Positions 40,208-49,685 of a DNA stretch of 64,000 nt are shown one piece after another. Source of the stretch: Bacteroidales bacterium. Lineage in GTDB: Bacteria > Bacteroidota > Bacteroidia > Bacteroidales > UBA932. The position numbers were made by a program, and so were the translations under genes. Every line of letters starts with the position of its first letter. The stretch's first letter is position 1. The notes under the pieces were generated by a model that saw nothing but the letters and a program-made list of their open reading frames with translations, had not been told where the DNA came from and did not search any database. Location of the stretch: the NCBI GenBank assembly GCA_017428725.1, contig JAFRQH010000030.1, positions 1-64,000 of the forward strand, in the 5' to 3' direction.

Positions 40208-41187
40208 ATCAATAAAAACAAGCGGTCGGCCATATCGGCGAAGAGGATCTTCAGGTTGACATTGCGGCCGATCAGGGTCTGTGTCCGATCCAGCACCCCG
40301 AGGGCCTGGCGCGGGAAGGTCTTGCGGCAGCCGGCGGCCCAGCGGCGGGCCTGGGGGCTGATCTGCCCGGCGCCCTCGATCCCCTGCTGGCAGAGGAACA
40401 TCTGGCGGAACCGGTCTGCGGCAAAGATACAAAAAGCTTTGGCATTTTCGCGCGACGGCAGGGCGGCAATCTGCTCAGAGACTTCCAGCGCCCGCAGCAG
40501 GTCCTTGTCCAGCAGGGCGCTCATCAGGTCGTCGAGCAGGCCGGAGTCAGCGAACTCCGCTTCGGCCGCCGCGCCGGCGGGACGGATGCGGATGCGCTGG
40601 CAGCGGGAGGAGATGGTCGGAAGCACCTTGTCGGGCTGGTGCGTGATCAGCACGAACTGCGTCTGGGGCGGCGGTTCCTCGATCATCTTGAGCAGGCGGT
40701 TCGCCGCCTCGGCGTTCAGCCGTTCCGGCAGGTAGATCACCACGGCCCGGTATCCGCCCTCCAGGGCGCTCAGGGAAAGCTTCTCCAGGAGCCGGCGGGA
40801 CTCCGCCACGGCGATCAGGGAATTCTTGCCCTCGATGCCCAACGCATCGGCCAGTTCGGCCTCGCGGAACGACGGGTTCGCGGCCACCAGGCGCCGCAGG
40901 GGCTCCATATACTGCTCGGACAAGGCGTTCGCCGCCGTGGGGAAGACGAAATGGACGTCCGGGTGGATGAGCTTGGAAATCTTGCCGCAGGAAGGGCAGC
41001 GCCCGCAGGAGTCCCCGCCGCTGCGCTCCCGGCAGAAGAGATACTGCAGGAAGGCCAGGGTCAGCGGGAAGGCTCCGCCGCCGTCGTCTTCGTGGAAGAG
41101 GAGGGCGTGCGGCACCCGGGCGGCGTCCACCATCCCGGCGAGCGCGCGCTTGACCTCGGTATTGCCCTGCACCTGCGCGAACGTCAT
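40204..41187 (-). CDS. holB: DNA polymerase III subunit delta'
   Basis: A 327-residue clamp-loader subunit. The N-terminus FAQVQGNTEVKRALAGMVDA matches delta'. The P-loop position reads HEDDGGGAFPLTLA without a Gly-Lys-Thr, consistent with the ATPase-inactive delta'. The zinc module is CGRCPSCGKISKLIHPDVHF. Sensor-type sequence VLITHQPDKVLPTISSRCQR follows. It overlaps its neighbours on both sides by 4 bases (PSP1 gene and polyprenyl synthase gene). Confidence 0.92.
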   Translation of the reverse strand: MTFAQVQGNTEVKRALAGMVDAARVPHALLFHEDDGGGAFPLTLAFLQYLFCRERSGGDSCGRCPSCGKISKLIHPDVHFVFPTAANALSEQYMEPLRRLVAANPSFREAELADALGIEGKNSLIAVAESRRLLEKLSLSALEGGYRAVVIYLPERLNAEAANRLLKMIEEPPPQTQFVLITHQPDKVLPTISSRCQRIRIRPAGAAAEAEFADSGLLDDLMSALLDKDLLRALEVSEQIAALPSRENAKAFCIFAADRFRQMFLCQQGIEGAGQISPQARRWAAGCRKTFPRQALGVLDRTQTLIGRNVNLKILFADMADRLFLLI

Positions 41188-42155
41188 ACCTGCCTCCAGA
41201 TCGTGTAATCCGCGATATCCCGCAAGGCATCCCGGGCGGGAGAATCCCCGAAGGCTTCAAGGGCCTGCCTGGCCCGGGCGACCCACTGCTCCAGGCGGCT
41301 GGCAGCATAGGCGATGCCGTCACGCTCCTCCACGAAGCGGCGGATCTGCCCGCAATAGTCCGGATGTGCCGGGATCTCCCGCACCATCCGGCGGATCTCC
41401 GCCTCCTGCGGGCTGCCCTGCAGCGCACCCAGCAGCGGGAGGGTTATCTTCCGCTCCCGCAGGTCGGTCCCGACGGGCTTGCCCAACTCGGGCGTGCCCG
41501 TATAGTCCAGGATGTCGTCCTTGATCTGGAAGGCCGTGCCGAAGGCGCACGCGAAATCGCGGGCGGCCTGCCGCAGGGGCTCCGGCGCGTCCACGGACAG
41601 GGCCGCCGTCTGCGCCGCGGCGCAGAACAGCGAGGCCGTCTTGCAGTGGATGATGCGCAGGTAGTCCTCCTCCGTGGTGTCGGCACTCGAGGCTTTCTCG
41701 AGCTGGAGCATCTCGCCCTCGGCCAGGTCGGTCAGCGTCCGGGAGAACACTGGGATGGCCTCCCGGCAGTGCGCCGCGTCCACCACGAGCTCCACGGCCC
41801 GCGCCAGCCAGTAATCCCCCACCAGCACGGCGGCCGAGGGGCCCATCAGCGCCGCCACGGTGGGCCGGCCGCGGCGCTCGGCGCTCCCGTCGGCCACGTC
41901 GTCGTGCAGGAGCGTGGCATTGTGGAGCAGCTCCGTGGCGGCGGCGAAGCGGATGCTGTCGTCACTGGCGGCCCCGGCGACGGCCCGGGCGAGGAGCAGG
42001 GCCATCATCGGCCGGAGCAGCTTGCCGGAATTCGCCAGGATACGGCCGTTCGTCTCCTCCAGCAGGCCCACGTCGGAGTGCAGGCTGGCGCGGATCAGGG
42101 CCAGCGTACGGTCCCAATCCGTCCCGAGGAGCGCCAATATGTCCTGTCTGCTCAC
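41184..42155 (-). CDS. Polyprenyl diphosphate synthase family protein
   Basis: A 323-residue all-helical prenyltransferase that elongates isoprenoid diphosphates. The first aspartate-rich motif is LLHDDVADGSAERRGRPTVA (DDxxD followed by RRG). The second is FQIKDDILDYTG, with the conserved GKPVGTDLRERKITLPLL after it. Chain length cannot be read reliably; octaprenyl or similar for menaquinone is plausible in this lineage. It overlaps holB and the LOG gene by 4 bases each. Confidence 0.93.
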   Translation of the reverse strand: MSRQDILALLGTDWDRTLALIRASLHSDVGLLEETNGRILANSGKLLRPMMALLLARAVAGAASDDSIRFAAATELLHNATLLHDDVADGSAERRGRPTVAALMGPSAAVLVGDYWLARAVELVVDAAHCREAIPVFSRTLTDLAEGEMLQLEKASSADTTEEDYLRIIHCKTASLFCAAAQTAALSVDAPEPLRQAARDFACAFGTAFQIKDDILDYTGTPELGKPVGTDLRERKITLPLLGALQGSPQEAEIRRMVREIPAHPDYCGQIRRFVEERDGIAYAASRLEQWVARARQALEAFGDSPARDALRDIADYTIWRQV

Positions 42156-42682
42156 AGAAGTTCCTTCAATTCATCCACGGACTCCGGGAAGTGGATCAGG
42201 GCACGGGACGGCGCGTCCAGCATTCCCCGCTCCACATAGAGGTCCAGTTGTCGTTTGAGCGGCTCGTAGAAGCCGTCAATGTTGAAAGCGACTACCCGGC
42301 CGGGGTAGCGGCCGAGTCTCGCCAGGCAATACGTCTCGGCGATCTCGTCGAGGGTGCCGATCCCGCCCGGCAGGGCGATGGCCAGCGTGGTCCCCTCACG
42401 CATCGCGTCCTTGCGCTCGGACATCCGGTCCGTCCAGACCATCTCCTTCAGTTCCGGATGCTCGAAACCCTTCATGAACCGGGGCATCACCCCGATCACG
42501 CGGGCCCCGCACCGGAAGGCTTCGTCGCAGACGTGGCCCATCGTGCCACGCCACGACCCGCCCGAGACGATATCATATCCGGCTAAACAAACTGCGCGGA
42601 CAATCTGCCGCGCAGCTTCGTTGTAGGCCGGGTCGATGTCGTGACTGGAGGAGCAATAGATGACTGCCCTTTTGTCCGGCAT
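42152..42682 (-). CDS. LOG-family protein (TIGR00730-type Rossmann fold)
   Basis: A 176-residue protein starting MPDKRAVIYCSSSHDIDP at 42682; an upstream in-frame start would overlap the beta-barrel gene. The family signature is present: SGGSWRGTMGHV and LPGGIGTLDEIAETYCLARL (PGGxGTxxE). Members hydrolyse nucleoside 5'-monophosphates to base and ribose phosphate, as in cytokinin activation or AMP/purine salvage. It overlaps the polyprenyl synthase gene by 4 bases. Confidence 0.9.
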   Translation of the reverse strand: MPDKRAVIYCSSSHDIDPAYNEAARQIVRAVCLAGYDIVSGGSWRGTMGHVCDEAFRCGARVIGVMPRFMKGFEHPELKEMVWTDRMSERKDAMREGTTLAIALPGGIGTLDEIAETYCLARLGRYPGRVVAFNIDGFYEPLKRQLDLYVERGMLDAPSRALIHFPESVDELKELL

Positions 42683-42686
42683 AACG

Positions 42687-43292
42687 CTAGAAGAGGATGG
42701 CGACGGAAGCGGCGATGCCGTTGGCATTGCCTTCGGCTTTCTTCTGGGCACCCGCCAGATCGGCATTGTAGACCGTACCGAGGTTCCAGAAGTATTTGAC
42801 GGACAGCTGCACGTGCTTGATCAACTCCACGCCGGCGCCCAGGCTGAAACCGTATTCGGCCTTGTTCTTGACGTTCTCCCAGGTCTGCTGGGCCGTGGCT
42901 TTCTCTCCGACGGTGACCGAGTTCGAGATCGCGTAGCCCACGAACGGTTCGGCCAGTCCGTAGATCCGGAGGACGTCACCGAAGCCGAAGCCTGCCTGGA
43001 ACTGAAGCGGCAGCTCGAGATAGCCGGTCTTGTAGTCCAACTCGCCGGCACCGGCCATGTCGGCAAGCTTGGCTCCCTTCATGTTGTAGATCAGGGACGG
43101 CTGCACGGCGAAGAAGTTGCCGAAACCGAACTTATAGGTGATACCTGCGTGATACTGGGTGATATTCTGGATCTCACCGATCGCCGTCTTCATATCCGAG
43201 GAGGAGGAAGTGATGCCGGCGATGACGCCGAACTGGGCGTGCGCATTCACTGCCAGGAGCAGGGAAGCCACGATGACTAAGAGTTTCTTCAT
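42687..43292 (-). CDS. Outer-membrane beta-barrel protein (PorT-like)
   Basis: A 201-residue protein with a signal peptide (MKKLLVIVASLLLAVNAHA) and amphipathic strands (FGVIAGITSSSSDMKTAIGE, YLELPLQFQAGFGFGDVLRI) ending in a terminal Phe (GIAASVAILF). This is the small DUF-type barrel common in Bacteroidota. It begins 17 bases after trxA and 4 bases before the LOG gene. The ligand or role is unknown. Confidence 0.82.
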   Translation of the reverse strand: MKKLLVIVASLLLAVNAHAQFGVIAGITSSSSDMKTAIGEIQNITQYHAGITYKFGFGNFFAVQPSLIYNMKGAKLADMAGAGELDYKTGYLELPLQFQAGFGFGDVLRIYGLAEPFVGYAISNSVTVGEKATAQQTWENVKNKAEYGFSLGAGVELIKHVQLSVKYFWNLGTVYNADLAGAQKKAEGNANGIAASVAILF

Positions 43293-43309
43293 AATATGCT
43301 ATGGGTTGG

Positions 43310-43624
<315 letters not shown>

Positions 43625-43646
43625 AAGATTGTCTTTTAATTATGCG

Positions 43647-43668
43647 TGCTGCAAAACGGTTTGCAGCA
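43647..43668 (-). promoter_or_regulatory. Stem-loop in the trxA leader
   Basis: TGCTGCAAA-ACGG-TTTGCAGCA is a perfect 9-bp stem with a 4-base loop. It starts 4 bases after the trxA -7 box and ends 22 bases before the start codon, so it would form at the 5' end of the mRNA. It could protect the transcript or regulate translation. It also follows the upstream efflux operon, but no T-tract is present. Confidence 0.65.
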
Positions 43669-43672
43669 ACTA

Positions 43673-43680
43673 CAAAGATA
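43673..43680 (-). promoter_or_regulatory. -7 element (TATCTTTG) for trxA
   Basis: On the minus strand TATCTTTG matches TAnnTTTG. It lies 5 bases beyond the stop codon of the PG0541-like gene and 48 bases before the trxA start. Confidence 0.6.
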
Positions 43681-43685
43681 ATAAA

Positions 43686-43979
43686 TTAATAGAAAGTTTC
43701 AATACTCCAGACAAAGGCCCGGAGCCCCAGGTCCGGAGCTTCCTCGTCCTTGGACTTGAGCGCGGCGAGCAGCGGCTCCACCTTCTCGTCCTTCATCATC
43801 ACGAGCAGGGCGTGGTTCATCTCGGGCCACGCGTGGTTGCCGAAACGCGGGTAGCCGTTGAAGCCGCCCTTGCCCTCGACGTCCTCCCAGCGGGTGAAGC
43901 CCCGCTGGCCGTGGGCGGCGAGCAGGTCCACGATCTCTTCATTGTATGCCTGGTTGTAGGCGATGAACATGGCTTTCAT
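43686..43979 (-). CDS. PG0541-family transporter-associated protein (PII-like)
   Basis: A 97-residue protein (KAMFIAYNQAYNEEIVDLL, GFTRWEDVEGKGGFNGYPRF, HAWPEMNHALLVMM) whose size and pattern fit the PII-like, RND-associated family. It starts within an ATGA overlap with the RND permease stop. Such proteins sit at the end of RND operons in Bacteroidales and may sense a ligand that tunes the pump. No nucleotide-binding motif can be asserted by eye. Confidence 0.8.
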   Translation of the reverse strand: MKAMFIAYNQAYNEEIVDLLAAHGQRGFTRWEDVEGKGGFNGYPRFGNHAWPEMNHALLVMMKDEKVEPLLAALKSKDEEAPDLGLRAFVWSIETFY

Positions 43980-46900
43980 TTCTTGTTCCTCCTTTTTTCC
44001 ATCCGGGTGGTGAACGAGCAGTAGACCGTCGGGATCAGCACGAGGGTGATGAGCGTGGAGATGGTCAGGCCCCAGCACACCGTGACACCCAGCGAGCGCC
44101 ACAGCTCCGAGCCCTCGCCCGTGCCGACGGCCATCGGAAGCATACCCAGGACCGTGGTGAGCGTGGTCATCAGGATCGGGCGCAGACGGCTCTTGGCGGC
44201 CGTCGTGGAAGCGTCGCGGATGTTCATCCCGCGCTCGCGGCACAGGATCGTGTAGTCGATCAGCACGATGCCGTTCTTCACCACGATACCGATCAGGATG
44301 ATGATGCCGATGATGGACATCACCCCGAGCGCCAGGCCGTTGATGCGCAAGCCGAGCAGCACGCCCACCAGGGCGAACGGCACGGAGAACATGATCACGA
44401 ACGGGGCCATCAGCGACTCGAACTGCGAGGCCATCACCATATAGACGAGCAGGATCATCAGCACGATTAGCAGCAGCATCTGGCCGAACATCTCCTGCTG
44501 GTCCTCATAGTCGCCGGCGATCACCGTGGAGAGCGTGGAGGGGATCTCCGTGTTGTCGATCACGCGCTGCGCCGCCGCCACGGCGTCGCTCAGCGCGGCG
44601 CCCTTGGCCACGATGCCCGTGACCGTGATCAGGCGGGAGCGGTCCTTGCGCTCGATGGTCGGCGGCACCAGGCCCTCGACCACCGTGCCGAGCTCCTTCA
44701 TCCGCACGGTCGCACCGGCGGGCGTGGTCACGGTGATGTTCTCCATATCTTCCACGCTGGTGCGGAACTGCGGCGCATAGCGGACGCGGATGTTGTACTC
44801 CTCGCCGTCCTCGCGGTAGAGCGAAGCCACGGTGCCGCTCATCGCGGCGCTGAAGGCCGAAGCGGCGGTCGTGGAATTCAGGCCGTTGAGCGCCAGCTTG
44901 GTGCGGTCGAAATCCATCTGCAGCTCCGGGGTGTACTCCTCGCGGCTGATGGTCACCTGCGTATAGGACGGATCCTGCATCATCTTCTGCTGCAGCTCCT
45001 GGGCCACGCGGTCCGTCTCGGCGAAGTCGTAGCCATAGACCTCGACGTCCACCGTGGAGGCACCGCCCATACCCATCCCCTCCGAGACCAGAGCCTGGCG
45101 GATTTCGGGATATCGGGCACAGATGCCGCGCAGCACGTCCGCGATCTCTGCGGCGGAGCGCTTGCGCGTACTGGAAGTGCCGATGTTGATGTTCATCGAG
45201 AGGATGTGCGTGCCGTTGCTCTGCATGCTCGCGAAGGTGTTGTCCGTATCGGCCTGGCCGAAGGTGGCGTTGAGCACCTGGATCTCCGGGACGGCCTCGC
45301 GGATGTCGGCGTAGATGCGCTCGTAGAAGTCACGCGTGACATCTTGGGCCGTACCCATCGGAAGGTTGATCGTGACCGTGAGGCGCTCGGAGTCGCCGCG
45401 CGGGAAGTATTCGGTCTTGAGCCCCGGGGCCAGCAGGGCCATCGCCAGCACGAACATCGCCGCGAAGCCCAGGATCACGACCTTGCGGCGCTTGGTGGCC
45501 CAGTGGATCACGTGCGCATAACCGCGGGATATCTTGTCGATGAACTTGTTGATCGGGATGAAGACGGCGTTGTAGAGCTTGCCGTGACTGACATCCCGCT
45601 TGAGCAGGCGCGAGCACAGCATCGGCACGAAGGTCAGGGCGGCCGTCGTGGACACGATCATGATGATCGAGACGATCCAGCCCAGCTGCTTGAACATGAT
45701 GCCGGCCATCCCGCGGATCATCGTCAGCGGGAGGAACACGCAGAGCATCGTGAGCGTGGAGGCGATGACGGAGATGCCCACCTCGCCCGTGCCGTGGACG
45801 GCGGCCTCCTTGGGCTTCTCCCCGCGTGCTATGTGCGTGGATATGTTCTCCAGGACCACGATGGCGTCGTCCACGACCATGCCGATGGCGATGGCCAGGG
45901 CCGACATCGAGATGATGTTGAGCGTGTTGCCCGTGGCATAGAGGTACATCAGCGAGGCCAGCAGGGCCAGCGGGATGGACAGGACGATGATAATGGTGGA
46001 CTTCCAGTTCCCCAGGAACAGGAAGACCACGAGCATCACCACCAGGAAGGTGATGATGATGGTCTCAATCAGGGTGTTGATCGTATTGATGATCTCCCGG
46101 GAGCCATCCACGATGGTCGTGATCTTGACGTCCGACGGGAGGGTCTTCTCGATCTGGGCCATCTGCTTCTTGATGCCGCGGATGACGTTGACGATGTTGG
46201 CGCCGCTCTGGCGCTGGATGATGATGCGGGCGGCGCGGACGCCGTTGGTGTAGGACTCCTGCTCACGCTCCTGCTGGCCGTCCGTCACCGTGGCGACGTC
46301 GCGCAGGTAGACGGCCCGGCCGTTCGCTGCGCCGACCACCACGTCCAGCAGTTCGGACGGGTCGCCGAACTCCTTCTGCACACGCAGGGTGTAGGTGTCG
46401 GAGCCGATGTCGATGTTGCCCGAAGGGAGGTTGCGGTTCTCGGCCGAAATCACGGCGGCGATGGTACTGATACTCAGCCCGTAAGCCTGCAGCTTGGTGG
46501 GGTCGCAGTAGACCTGGATCTCGCGGCTGGGGGCGCCGCTGACCGACACCGTGCCCACGCCGGGCACGCGCGCCAGGGGCGTGGCCACCTTGTCGTCCAG
46601 GATCTTGTCCAGCCCGGACAGGCTCTCGTCCGCCGTGGCGGAGAGCATCATGATCGGCATGTCCGCCGCACTGAACTTGAAGATGACCGGCATCGACACG
46701 CCGTCGGGCAGCATGGAGTTGACCATGTCCAGCTTGTCGCGGACGCTGTTGGTCGCCGCCTCGATGTCCACGCCATAGTTGAAGGTCAGGGTCAGCAGGG
46801 AGATGTTCTCCTTGGACTGGGAGTTCAGCTCCTTGAGGTCCTCGACGCCGTTTAGGGCGTTCTCGAGGACCTTGGTGAGGTTGGTCTCGATATCCTGCGC

Positions 46901-47065
46901 GTTGGCTCCCTGGTAGGAGGACATCACCATGATCGTGTTGGAGTCGAACTCCGGGAACTGCGCGATCGAGGTCTGGGACAGCGAGTACAGACCCAGGATC
47001 GCCAGGGCGACGAACAACAGGGAGGTCGTGACGGGATGCTCGACCGCCGAACGGTAGATACTCAT
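43976..47065 (-). CDS. RND-family efflux permease (HAE1-like)
   Basis: A 1029-residue hydrophobe/amphiphile exporter. It begins MSIYRSAVEHPVTTSLLF with the first helix, then porter sequence IMVMSSYQGANAQDIETNLT. The TM4 proton-relay motif is GMVVDDAIVVLENISTH, with the classical Asp-Asp pair and unlike the Asp-Asn of the permeases at 1-4539. The C-terminal repeat contains GIIILIGIVVKNGIVLIDYT. It is the third gene of a TolC-adaptor-permease operon with 4-base overlaps on both sides. Multidrug export is likely. Confidence 0.95.
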   Translation of the reverse strand: MSIYRSAVEHPVTTSLLFVALAILGLYSLSQTSIAQFPEFDSNTIMVMSSYQGANAQDIETNLTKVLENALNGVEDLKELNSQSKENISLLTLTFNYGVDIEAATNSVRDKLDMVNSMLPDGVSMPVIFKFSAADMPIMMLSATADESLSGLDKILDDKVATPLARVPGVGTVSVSGAPSREIQVYCDPTKLQAYGLSISTIAAVISAENRNLPSGNIDIGSDTYTLRVQKEFGDPSELLDVVVGAANGRAVYLRDVATVTDGQQEREQESYTNGVRAARIIIQRQSGANIVNVIRGIKKQMAQIEKTLPSDVKITTIVDGSREIINTINTLIETIIITFLVVMLVVFLFLGNWKSTIIIVLSIPLALLASLMYLYATGNTLNIISMSALAIAIGMVVDDAIVVLENISTHIARGEKPKEAAVHGTGEVGISVIASTLTMLCVFLPLTMIRGMAGIMFKQLGWIVSIIMIVSTTAALTFVPMLCSRLLKRDVSHGKLYNAVFIPINKFIDKISRGYAHVIHWATKRRKVVILGFAAMFVLAMALLAPGLKTEYFPRGDSERLTVTINLPMGTAQDVTRDFYERIYADIREAVPEIQVLNATFGQADTDNTFASMQSNGTHILSMNINIGTSSTRKRSAAEIADVLRGICARYPEIRQALVSEGMGMGGASTVDVEVYGYDFAETDRVAQELQQKMMQDPSYTQVTISREEYTPELQMDFDRTKLALNGLNSTTAASAFSAAMSGTVASLYREDGEEYNIRVRYAPQFRTSVEDMENITVTTPAGATVRMKELGTVVEGLVPPTIERKDRSRLITVTGIVAKGAALSDAVAAAQRVIDNTEIPSTLSTVIAGDYEDQQEMFGQMLLLIVLMILLVYMVMASQFESLMAPFVIMFSVPFALVGVLLGLRINGLALGVMSIIGIIILIGIVVKNGIVLIDYTILCRERGMNIRDASTTAAKSRLRPILMTTLTTVLGMLPMAVGTGEGSELWRSLGVTVCWGLTISTLITLVLIPTVYCSFTTRMEKRRNKK

Positions 47066-48096
47066 CGCCGGACCTCCACTTTATCGCCGGACTTGAGGTT
47101 GGTGTGGCCGCCGGTGAGCACCTGCTCGCCCTCCTCCAGGCCGGAAAGGATCTCGTAGTTCGTGCCGAAGTGACGGCCCGGGGTCACCATCCGGATGGAC
47201 ACCGTGTCGTCGGCGCCCAGCACATAGACGATGCGCTGGCCGGAGCCCTGCTGCTTGAGGACGGCGGCGTCCGGGACGACGATGCTGTCGTTGGCGCCGA
47301 AGTTCACGGTCACGCGGGCGTACATCCCGGGACGGAGCTCACGGTTGGTATTGGGGACGCGCACCTCCGCATTGAAGGTGTGCGTGACGGCGTCCATCGT
47401 CGGATAGAGCCGCACGATGGAGCCGGTATACACTTTGCCGGGGATGGCGTCCACCGTCAGGGAGACCTTGTCGCCGCGCTTGACGCGGGTGTAATCCATC
47501 TCGGAGATGGGCACCAGGAGCTTGACCGGGGTGATCTGCTGGACCGTGTAGATGGGCTGGGCCATCGCGTACATGTCGCCGCGGTCGTAGTTGCGGGCGG
47601 ACACCACGCCGCCCACGGGGGCGCGCAGGATGGTGTTCTCCAGCAGGTTGGCATAGCTGCTCTTGGACACGTTGAAGGCCAGTTCGAGCGCCTCGTAGTC
47701 CGACTGCGAGACACCGCCCTCGTCGAGGAGCTGCTTCACGCGCGCCAGCTCGGTCTCGTCGTTCTTGAGTTTGAGGCCGGCCTGGTCGAGCTGGACGCGG
47801 TCCATCTCGGCGAGGACCTGGCCGGCGGACACGAAGTCGCCGACCTCGACGTTGAGCTTCTGGATGCGCCCGCCGCTCTGCGGGGCGATGTTGTTGACCA
47901 CGTTGGCCTGGACGCTGGAAGTATACACGGCGTCCTGGGGGACCTGCTGGCGGACGGCGGCGGCCACGGACACGACCGGAGTCACCGGACCCGTCATCCC
48001 CGGCATCCCGGGGGCCGGCTCGGAGGTCTTGTTCCGGCCGCAGCCTGCGCAGACCAGCGCGCAGAGGGCCACTCCCATCAAAACTTGCTTATTCAT
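47062..48096 (-). CDS. RND efflux periplasmic adaptor lipoprotein
   Basis: A 344-residue membrane fusion protein with a lipoprotein signal (MGVALCALVCAGC, lipobox Cys at about 19). The lipoyl half-motifs are GGRIQKLNVEVGDFVSAGQV and TILRAPVGGVVSARNYDRGD around a helical hairpin. The barrel domain includes KLLVPISEMDYTRVKRGDKV, and the C-terminus is VLTGGHTNLKSGDKVEV. It overlaps both the TolC and the permease genes by 4 bases. Confidence 0.93.
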   Translation of the reverse strand: MNKQVLMGVALCALVCAGCGRNKTSEPAPGMPGMTGPVTPVVSVAAAVRQQVPQDAVYTSSVQANVVNNIAPQSGGRIQKLNVEVGDFVSAGQVLAEMDRVQLDQAGLKLKNDETELARVKQLLDEGGVSQSDYEALELAFNVSKSSYANLLENTILRAPVGGVVSARNYDRGDMYAMAQPIYTVQQITPVKLLVPISEMDYTRVKRGDKVSLTVDAIPGKVYTGSIVRLYPTMDAVTHTFNAEVRVPNTNRELRPGMYARVTVNFGANDSIVVPDAAVLKQQGSGQRIVYVLGADDTVSIRMVTPGRHFGTNYEILSGLEEGEQVLTGGHTNLKSGDKVEVRR

Positions 48097-49589
48097 TTGC
48101 TGTATGTTTTATTCAGTTGGACGTTGCCGTCGGCATCGATGAAATCCGCGCCGAGGGTGTTCTCGAGATTGGCCTTGGCCACCACGAAGTTGTAGACGGC
48201 CTGCGAGACGCCGAGCCGGGCCTGGGTCAGGGCCAGCTGCGCGTCGTTGAGGTCGGTCAGGGTACTGCGGCCGACATCGTACGACTTGGAAGCGATGTCG
48301 TAGGCCTTCTGCGCCGTCCCGGCGGCACTCTCCGCCGAGCCGTAGCTGCGCATCGCCGTCTCCATCTGGTTGAGGTACTGGCGGATGGCGATCTTGAGCT
48401 GGCGCTCGGTGTTGGTCCGCTGGATCTCCAGCTCGTCGGCCTGCACCCGGGCCTGGCGCACGGCGTTGAGCCGCTGGCCGCCCGAGAAGATCGGGATGGA
48501 GAGGCTCACCCCCACAAAAGAGTACGGTGACCACTTGAACTCACTGAACTTGAAGTCGTTGGTCATCGCGTTGATGCTGTAGTTGAAATTCAGCGAGAGC
48601 GACGGCAGGTAAGCGTACTGCTGGGCCCTGATGGTAGCGGCGAGCTGCTCCGCCTGGATGGCGAGCTGGCGCATCGTGCTGTTGCCGTCCAGCGACAGCT
48701 CCCCGGATTCGTGCAGGTCATAGAGCATGTGCCCAGCATAGTCTCCCAACGCACCGGCCACGTCGATGTTCTCGTCCAGGTCCACGCCCATCACGGCCTT
48801 GAGCTGCCACAGCGACAGGACCACGGAGCTCTCGGCGTCGTAGACGTTCGGGATGGCGGCGGCGAGCGTGGTCTTGGCGCGGGTCAGGTCCAGTTCGGAC
48901 GCCTTCTGGGCGTTGTAGCGGCGCTGGATGTGCTCGAGGTTCGCCAGCGCATTCTCATAGGCGGATTTGTAGACCTCGAATGCCTCGCGCGCCAGCAGGC
49001 AGGCGAAGAAGGCCTGCTTGACCTGACCCACCGTCTCCAGGCGCGAGCTGCGCGCCTTCTCGACAGCGAGCTCCACACCCTGCGCAGAGATGCGGATGTT
49101 CTCCCAGAGCTGCGCGTTGACCAGCGGCATCGAGGCCGACAGGCCGGCGGACCACGTGTTCCAGCGGCCTACGGAGAATCCCTCGTTCGACGAAGAGGAC
49201 TCGCTCTCGTCGGGCTTGGCCGGGGTCGGGAACGGCACGTCCGGATGCTGGGCGTACAACGGCAGCAGGTAGGTTGCCATCGTCTCGGCCAGCATGCTGG
49301 ACATATCGAATCCGCCGCCGTCCATGTACATCACCTGTTTCTTGATGGTGCGCTGGTACGAGGCGGAGCCGTTGATCTGCGGGAAGAGGGACGCGTACGT
49401 GCCTTTGCGGGCATAGCCGGTCCGCTCGACTTCCTTGTCTGCCACTTTGACAGACGCATTCTCGCTCAGGGCGATCCGGATGGCATCCTCCAGGGTGAGG
49501 AGCGTCGGCGCGGAGGTGGTGTCGGCCACCTGGGCGAGGGCGAGCACGGGAAGGAAGAAAGAAACTACTAACGATATTGTTTTTCTCAT
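48093..49589 (-). CDS. TolC-family outer-membrane efflux protein
   Basis: A 498-residue channel protein. The signal peptide ends near LPVLALAQ, followed by TLLTLEDAIRIALSENASVK, the usual TolC opening. The two helical repeats contain AYENALANLEHIQRRYNAQK and KAYDIASKSYDVGRSTLTDL. It is first in the second efflux operon; a TATCTTTG box lies 17 bases before the ATG. Confidence 0.94.
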   Translation of the reverse strand: MRKTISLVVSFFLPVLALAQVADTTSAPTLLTLEDAIRIALSENASVKVADKEVERTGYARKGTYASLFPQINGSASYQRTIKKQVMYMDGGGFDMSSMLAETMATYLLPLYAQHPDVPFPTPAKPDESESSSSNEGFSVGRWNTWSAGLSASMPLVNAQLWENIRISAQGVELAVEKARSSRLETVGQVKQAFFACLLAREAFEVYKSAYENALANLEHIQRRYNAQKASELDLTRAKTTLAAAIPNVYDAESSVVLSLWQLKAVMGVDLDENIDVAGALGDYAGHMLYDLHESGELSLDGNSTMRQLAIQAEQLAATIRAQQYAYLPSLSLNFNYSINAMTNDFKFSEFKWSPYSFVGVSLSIPIFSGGQRLNAVRQARVQADELEIQRTNTERQLKIAIRQYLNQMETAMRSYGSAESAAGTAQKAYDIASKSYDVGRSTLTDLNDAQLALTQARLGVSQAVYNFVVAKANLENTLGADFIDADGNVQLNKTYSK

Positions 49590-49606
49590 ATAAATCTAAA
49601 CGCGCG

Positions 49607-49614
49607 CAAAGATA
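49607..49614 (-). promoter_or_regulatory. -7 element (TATCTTTG) for the second efflux operon
   Basis: On the minus strand TATCTTTG lies 17 bases upstream of the TolC-family start at 49589, diverging from the lgt promoter. Confidence 0.6.
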
Positions 49615-49657
49615 TGCAAAATTTACACCATACGGACGGTCTGTACGCATTAATTCG

Positions 49658-49665
49658 TATATTTG
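49658..49665 (+). promoter_or_regulatory. -7 element (TATATTTG) for lgt
   Basis: TATATTTG lies 20 bases before ATG 49686. It is inside a longer in-frame reading that starts at 49614, which supports the shorter lgt start. Confidence 0.6.
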
Positions 49666-49685
49666 CCCGGATAAACCATTGCTCT

